Position numbers and translations under genes: made by a program
Origin: DASYKT01 sp035995185
GTDB lineage: Bacteria; Acidobacteriota; Blastocatellia; Pyrinomonadales; Pyrinomonadaceae
Direction of reading: 5' to 3'
NCBI GenBank assembly: GCA_035995185.1
Contig: DASYKT010000038.1
Location: forward strand, 1 to 64,000
DNA length: 64,000 nt
In this document: in pieces, positions 60,267-64,000 of the stretch
How positions within the stretch are numbered: the first letter of the stretch is position 1
Layout of the letters: every line of letters begins with the position of its first letter
The notes under the pieces: model-generated
What the model was told of the DNA's origin: nothing
The model's database searches: none
The model's input: the letters and a program-made list of their open reading frames with translations, nothing else

Positions 60267-61862
60267 TTACTGGCAGGCCCAGTTGCCGCTGCCAACCCTT
60301 AGGGCGAGAGCGCCGCCTCCGCTGCCGGTACACGGATTCGTGTTAGGAGTGCAGTTGCTGCAATAGATCATCGAGCCCGCCCCGGCGTTGGTATTAAAAC
60401 TGGAGAGATCGCTCTGGACGGCCGACGCCAGCTGCACCGGACCTTTCTTAAAGCGATACCCTGAATATGGAGGATCCAGATTTCCTTCCACTTCCAGCCA
60501 GCCGTCCGTAGCAACGCCAAAGGTGTGGGAGTTTTTATATATCACCCCCTGATACAAATAGCTGCTTGCAAGCCGTAAAAGGGGTTTGCCCGCGAACCCG
60601 GATGTAAGGTCCAGCATCGCTTCGTTAACGAGGTCCGAGTTCACCATGTTGGAGCTATTTAGCGTGGAAACTCCCCCTTCCAACGCGAAACCGCTGGAAT
60701 AATAGGTAACATCGGGATTGGGAACGGTATCGACGTGCTGATTGCACCAGACGCTGCCCCATTTGCAGAAACGGTCGCCGCTGGACATTACGTCCGATTT
60801 GCCCAATATCTTCGGTCGCGTAGGTCCGATCTGCTCTTCCTCAGGAATATTGCAGCTGTATTCATTTCCGCTGGATACCACGACCGCGTTGTGGATCTCG
60901 ATCGTTTGCTCTTGTCCGCTTTCACCCTCGTAAGGGCATCCTTCCAGCCCGTTAGCGATCAGGAAGACGGGAGCACTTGTCTTTTCCGATCCGCCGTCGT
61001 CTATTATCAGCTCTTTTTTGTAAAACTCAGAGGAGCTGTTTCGAATGCTGGTAACTCCATGCCCGCCGATATGGATAAAATGGTTTGCCACGCGGTCTCC
61101 GCCGCTAAGCGGCGCGTTGCCGACAATATAGTCCATCATTATGTACCCTCCGACGTCGATCCAGACACCGTTTTGACCGTCACCTGAGTTGCCTATCGAG
61201 TTGATCGAGACATTAGTGATCTCAAGCCCGCCAATGGAGTTTACATAGACGGCATTGTCGCATTCCTCAAAAACGGAATCGGTAACCTTTGAGCTGTCGA
61301 ACTGCCATACGACACCGGAGGTAGAATTTATGTTCACACCTTTGGTAAATCCTTTGAACCAGATCCCGGATATATAAACACCCCCGGTCGAAGAATATCC
61401 CGCTCGCCCTGTGGCGGTGATGCCCGCTGAATTGCTAATACCGCTGCCTTCTTCCAGCCCCAGGTCTTTGATATTAATTTCCCTCTCTCCTTCTCCGATC
61501 AGAAAGATGCTTTTAAGGCTAGTCGGCGAAGCGCCGCTGGAATTAAGCACGATCAGGGATTCGGGGGCCCCGTCATTGTACCTGGCCGCCCCCTGGCCGA
61601 CCAGATAATTATGTGAGACCACGGTTAGCGGATTATTGATCGAATAATTCGACTCGTTAAAGACCAGCCTGGACCCGGGGGAGGCGCTAAGCGCCGCTTG
61701 AAGCCTGGTGGTATCGTCACCGGTGTCCGTCCAGCAATCGGTGTAATAATCACCGGTCCCTCCCCGCAGTCCGCCGCTGCAGCCATTTGCGTTCTGTCCG
61801 AACGACATAGTAAAACAGCCCAATAGAATAGTGATCAAAAGACAGTAATTTCTCGTCTTCAT
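60267..61862 (-). CDS. secreted beta-helix protein 2, paralogue of protein 1
   Basis: A 531-residue exported protein; I chose the ATG at 61862, which follows AAAGGAGAAACTTCC. Signal peptide MKTRNYCLLITILLGCFTMS, then FGQNANGCSGGLRGGTGDYY and TDCWTDTGDDTTRLQAALSA as in protein 1. Beta-helix turns include REINIKDLGLEEGSGISNSA and GLEITNVSINSIGNSGDGQN. The C-terminal module is IYCSNCTPNTNPCTGSGGGA followed by LALRVGSGNWAC. Similar terminators after both genes point to a tandem duplication. Function unknown, probably at the cell surface. Confidence 0.8.
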   Translation of the reverse strand: MKTRNYCLLITILLGCFTMSFGQNANGCSGGLRGGTGDYYTDCWTDTGDDTTRLQAALSASPGSRLVFNESNYSINNPLTVVSHNYLVGQGAARYNDGAPESLIVLNSSGASPTSLKSIFLIGEGEREINIKDLGLEEGSGISNSAGITATGRAGYSSTGGVYISGIWFKGFTKGVNINSTSGVVWQFDSSKVTDSVFEECDNAVYVNSIGGLEITNVSINSIGNSGDGQNGVWIDVGGYIMMDYIVGNAPLSGGDRVANHFIHIGGHGVTSIRNSSSEFYKKELIIDDGGSEKTSAPVFLIANGLEGCPYEGESGQEQTIEIHNAVVVSSGNEYSCNIPEEEQIGPTRPKILGKSDVMSSGDRFCKWGSVWCNQHVDTVPNPDVTYYSSGFALEGGVSTLNSSNMVNSDLVNEAMLDLTSGFAGKPLLRLASSYLYQGVIYKNSHTFGVATDGWLEVEGNLDPPYSGYRFKKGPVQLASAVQSDLSSFNTNAGAGSMIYCSNCTPNTNPCTGSGGGALALRVGSGNWACQ

Positions 61863-61998
61863 GGAAGTTTCTCCTTTATTTCTATTTACTATCGGGGCGA
61901 GCCGCAAGGAATATGGGCGGATGATATACCTAGCAGCACTAATTGTCAAACATTTTTAAACATTGTTTGGCTCATAAAGGAAATAGATGTCATTGCAA

Positions 61999-62211
61999 TG
62001 AGGTCAGAACCGGGAGCGGCAGGTGGTAGCTGCAACCGGGTTTGTCGCCTGAGGCGACGAACTTAATAGCGTCGGGTAATACCCGACGCTGGGGCCATAA
62101 AACATCGGTCCGCGAAGCGGACAAATTCGACATCCTTCGGCGTCGGAGACCGTTTAAAAATCATCTACGTAGGGTTCCACCCTACGCTATTAAATTTATC
62201 GCCTTCGGCAA
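61999..62211. repeat. mixed repeat cluster: family A half plus family C-like hairpins
   Basis: A family A arm (GTCAGAACCGGGAGCGG at about 62003) is followed by GTCGCCTGAGGCGAC, AGCGTCGGGTAATACCCGAC, GTCCGCGAAGCGGAC, CGTAGGGTTCCACCCTACG and GCCTTCGGC hairpins. It fills the gap between the FkbM gene and the beta-helix genes. Confidence 0.85.
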
Positions 62212-62228
62212 AAAAACCACAGGTCACA

Positions 62229-63017
62229 CTAATCCTGGCGAACAAAGAAATGAACGTAGTGATTAATGGGATGTTCTTTGGATTCCGGGTCGATCTCACG
62301 GAAACCGAGCGCAGTTATCTTATTCCTGACTATATCGCGAGGTTTGTCTTTTTCGTGGTGAATTTCTATCAGGATATTGCGGCATTTTTTGATCAGGTCG
62401 TGGCCGGGGTTATCAAAGACTTCGAATTCGGCGTATTCGACGTCGATCTTGCAGATGTCCACGTCTTCTTCGCCAAAAAAGCGGCGGTAGATCTCATCGA
62501 ACGTATAGCCGGAAAGCTGGTAAGTTTTTCCGCCGGGATCTCCGCGATAAATACTGTCAAACGCGCCGCCCTCGCCTAAGGTGATCTCCACCGGCCCGCT
62601 TTTTCCGCACAAGGCCCCGTTTAAGAGCTCGGCCTGCCCGCCCAGGTTTCTTTCCATGTTAAAGCGCAAACGGGAAAAAGTTTTAGGGTTAAGTTCGACG
62701 CACGCCAATTTGTCGAATTGAAATTCTTCAGATCTCAGGAGCAGCGGAAAGCAGCCGATATTGGCGCCGAGGTCCAGGATGTTCAGCCTTGGCGGGAGGT
62801 TCATCTGATCCAGATATTGCCGGTACATCGGGGTCGCCAGAACGTCGCGCGCTATGCTGGCATCGCCGACCATGTGGTCGACCAGCACTTCCAGTCCCTT
62901 ATAACGATAGGTGTTTAATTTTTCCTGAGGAAAAAAAAGGCGGGCTAATATCAGCTGCCAGCGGTTATCGAATTCCCAAAGTTTTTTTATTCCATTGAGC
63001 TTGTTGGACAATCCCAT
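62229..63017 (-). CDS. FkbM-family methyltransferase
   Basis: A 262-residue SAM-dependent methyltransferase. LNILDLGANIGCFPLLLRSE is motif I for SAM binding, KLACVELNPKTFSRLRFNME is motif II, and VDICKIDVEYAEFEVF is the FkbM signature with acidic residues. It probably O-methylates a sugar or a polyketide-like group; in this neighbourhood a surface polysaccharide is the likely target. The start codon lies one base after the stop of the polymerase gene, so both are in one operon. Confidence 0.88.
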   Translation of the reverse strand: MGLSNKLNGIKKLWEFDNRWQLILARLFFPQEKLNTYRYKGLEVLVDHMVGDASIARDVLATPMYRQYLDQMNLPPRLNILDLGANIGCFPLLLRSEEFQFDKLACVELNPKTFSRLRFNMERNLGGQAELLNGALCGKSGPVEITLGEGGAFDSIYRGDPGGKTYQLSGYTFDEIYRRFFGEEDVDICKIDVEYAEFEVFDNPGHDLIKKCRNILIEIHHEKDKPRDIVRNKITALGFREIDPESKEHPINHYVHFFVRQD

Positions 63018-63018
63018 T

Positions 63019-64000
63019 TTATGCAGAGGGTGTGGCGCGTTTAGTAATAAGATTGGCTAGATATAAGGTCACGATCAAAACCAAAGTGATGCGCATCAAA
63101 CTAGGCAGCAAAGTAGCATAAAATGCTTCATAAGAAACCTGTGTCAGCACTAAATAATAGGCTGCTGAGCGCCACTGGTGCCCCTCGGATTGCTGCCACA
63201 GAGAAACATGGATAATACGCAGCACGATCCCCAGCAATGCCATTCCTATCGGTATCCCCCAGGGCCCAAAGTTTCTCAGCAGATCTCCCCATAATGTGAC
63301 CGCAAAAGAGTTAGCCTCGTAGTCGAAATAGAGATCGCTGTACGCATGAGAGTCGGAGGTCAAGGGCTTCTCCGGCCAGAGAAATCTGGGGATAAGAGAC
63401 GTCCACGCGTCGCGGACAATATTATTATCCAGGCCGTAAGCCTTCTCATACGGGGCAAGCTTCTCATAATTGGAAACCACGTTGGCGACCGAACTTAAAT
63501 TCTCAAGCCTGTCCGCGAGAGCTGTACCTCCGTCCTGCATGATCAGCGAAAGATCTTTGCGCGAGATGTAATCTAAGGTGTTACCGATCTGGCCGATATA
63601 GTCGCCCGCGGCCAGGCGGGTTTCCATACCTTTAATATTTCTAAAACTCGTGCCGTAGATCATTCCGATAAAGACACCGACCGCCATCAGGAGGCCGAAT
63701 ATAAATCCGTGCTTGATCGTCACTTTTTGTCCTGACACGACATAGGCAAAGGCGATCGGCAGGATGCAGACGAATATCGACCCGCGGTTTCCCATGATGG
63801 CCATGCGAAGCGGGATCATGAGAATAAGAAACAGGAACGTGATCAGATAAGAGGCGTCCTTGCGAGGGGTTCTGAAAAGCGCGTACCAGAGAAGAAAGTA
63901 GCCTTCAAAAAACATCGTCAGCAGGAACATGATAACGCCGTCAAAGGCTTCCACGCCCTCGAACTTCTGGAAACCTAAAAGTCCATTGACGAAGCCGATG
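63019..64000 (-). CDS. O-antigen polymerase-like membrane protein, 5' part beyond the window
   Basis: At least 326 residues of a polytopic membrane protein; the frame is open to the window edge, so the N-terminus is missing. Several hydrophobic helices (VIMFLLTMFFEGYFLLWYAL, GFIFGLLMAVGVFIGMIYG, PWGIPIGMALLGIVLRIIH) and a long soluble loop at about 120-225 with SLIPRFLWPEKPLTSDS recall Wzy-type polymerases. It would join polysaccharide repeat units in the periplasmic leaflet. Such proteins share little sequence, so the call rests on topology and neighbours. Confidence 0.72.
   Translation of the reverse strand, partial: IGFVNGLLGFQKFEGVEAFDGVIMFLLTMFFEGYFLLWYALFRTPRKDASYLITFLFLILMIPLRMAIMGNRGSIFVCILPIAFAYVVSGQKVTIKHGFIFGLLMAVGVFIGMIYGTSFRNIKGMETRLAAGDYIGQIGNTLDYISRKDLSLIMQDGGTALADRLENLSSVANVVSNYEKLAPYEKAYGLDNNIVRDAWTSLIPRFLWPEKPLTSDSHAYSDLYFDYEANSFAVTLWGDLLRNFGPWGIPIGMALLGIVLRIIHVSLWQQSEGHQWRSAAYYLVLTQVSYEAFYATLLPSLMRITLVLIVTLYLANLITKRATPSA

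Overview
The window looks like chromosomal DNA of a Gram-negative bacterium, most likely an Acidobacteriota member of the Blastocatellia/Pyrinomonadaceae type. This is an inference from gene style and not from a marker tree. Envelope genes support a diderm cell: a fused LptF-LptG exporter, ADP-heptose enzymes, a family 9 heptosyltransferase, O-antigen sugar enzymes, and several lipoproteins with a lipobox. Base composition is moderate. Many intergenic gaps hold inverted-repeat elements of at least seven families, an unusually high density.

Layout. 1-1160: end of tpiA, secG and tRNA-Leu(GAG). 1.2-3.7 kb: a two-gene cassette directly after the tRNA, a DUF4062-STAND NTPase coupled to a TIR protein; this is a candidate immune system. 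3.7-6.0 kb: acyl-CoA carboxylase beta subunit and a DUF402 protein (minus strand). 6.1-10.7 kb: WbuB-like glycosyltransferase, sugar epimerase, HPr-kinase-like protein, a PqqD domain fused to a twin-arginine/hydrophobic segment and a Cys-periodic peptide, and an NTP_transf_5 protein; this is a candidate new peptide-modification locus. 10.7-15.3 kb: a minus-strand run of hslV, hslU, FN3 lipoprotein, FAH-family protein and transaldolase. 15.4-22.0 kb: hypothetical, C26 peptidase, NamZ-like muramidase, small membrane proteins, recO and fused lptFG. 22.0-22.9 kb: a gene-free stretch of nested repeats and possible structured RNA. 22.9-25.5 kb: ahcY and metK (methyl cycle). 25.9-30.4 kb: lipoprotein MsrB, two tiny paralogous membrane peptides, an amine oxidase, a membrane protein and an alpha/beta hydrolase lipoprotein. 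30.4-33.6 kb: a MarR regulator and a rifampin-phosphotransferase-like enzyme with a clear promoter/operator. 33.9-39.7 kb: accessory genes, including an aegerolysin-like protein, a STAS protein, an omega-like protein, a frameshifted SnoaL-like protein, a glycosyltransferase and an avidin-family protein, then trx and a bifunctional nuclease. 39.9-49.4 kb: housekeeping (miaB, dnaE, accA, ssb) plus an esterase and a beta-propeller protein. 49.5-64.0 kb: minus-strand envelope-polysaccharide region (Wzy-like polymerase, FkbM methyltransferase, two beta-helix proteins, HldC-GmhA fusion, heptose kinase, GT9, GT4, UDP-L-FucNAc enzymes) running into tsaB and rimI.

How the genes work together. The three sugar enzymes at 50.7-53.8 kb fit the FnlA/B/C route to UDP-N-acetyl-L-fucosamine, and the WbuB-like transferase at 6.1 kb would be a matching FucNAc transferase. 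The heptose genes supply ADP-heptose for an LPS core. The most unusual items are the TIR/STAND pair, the PqqD-peptide fusion with an exact six-residue cysteine period, the avidin without a signal peptide, and repeat elements that have reshaped gene ends (FAH C-terminus, possibly the accA N-terminus).
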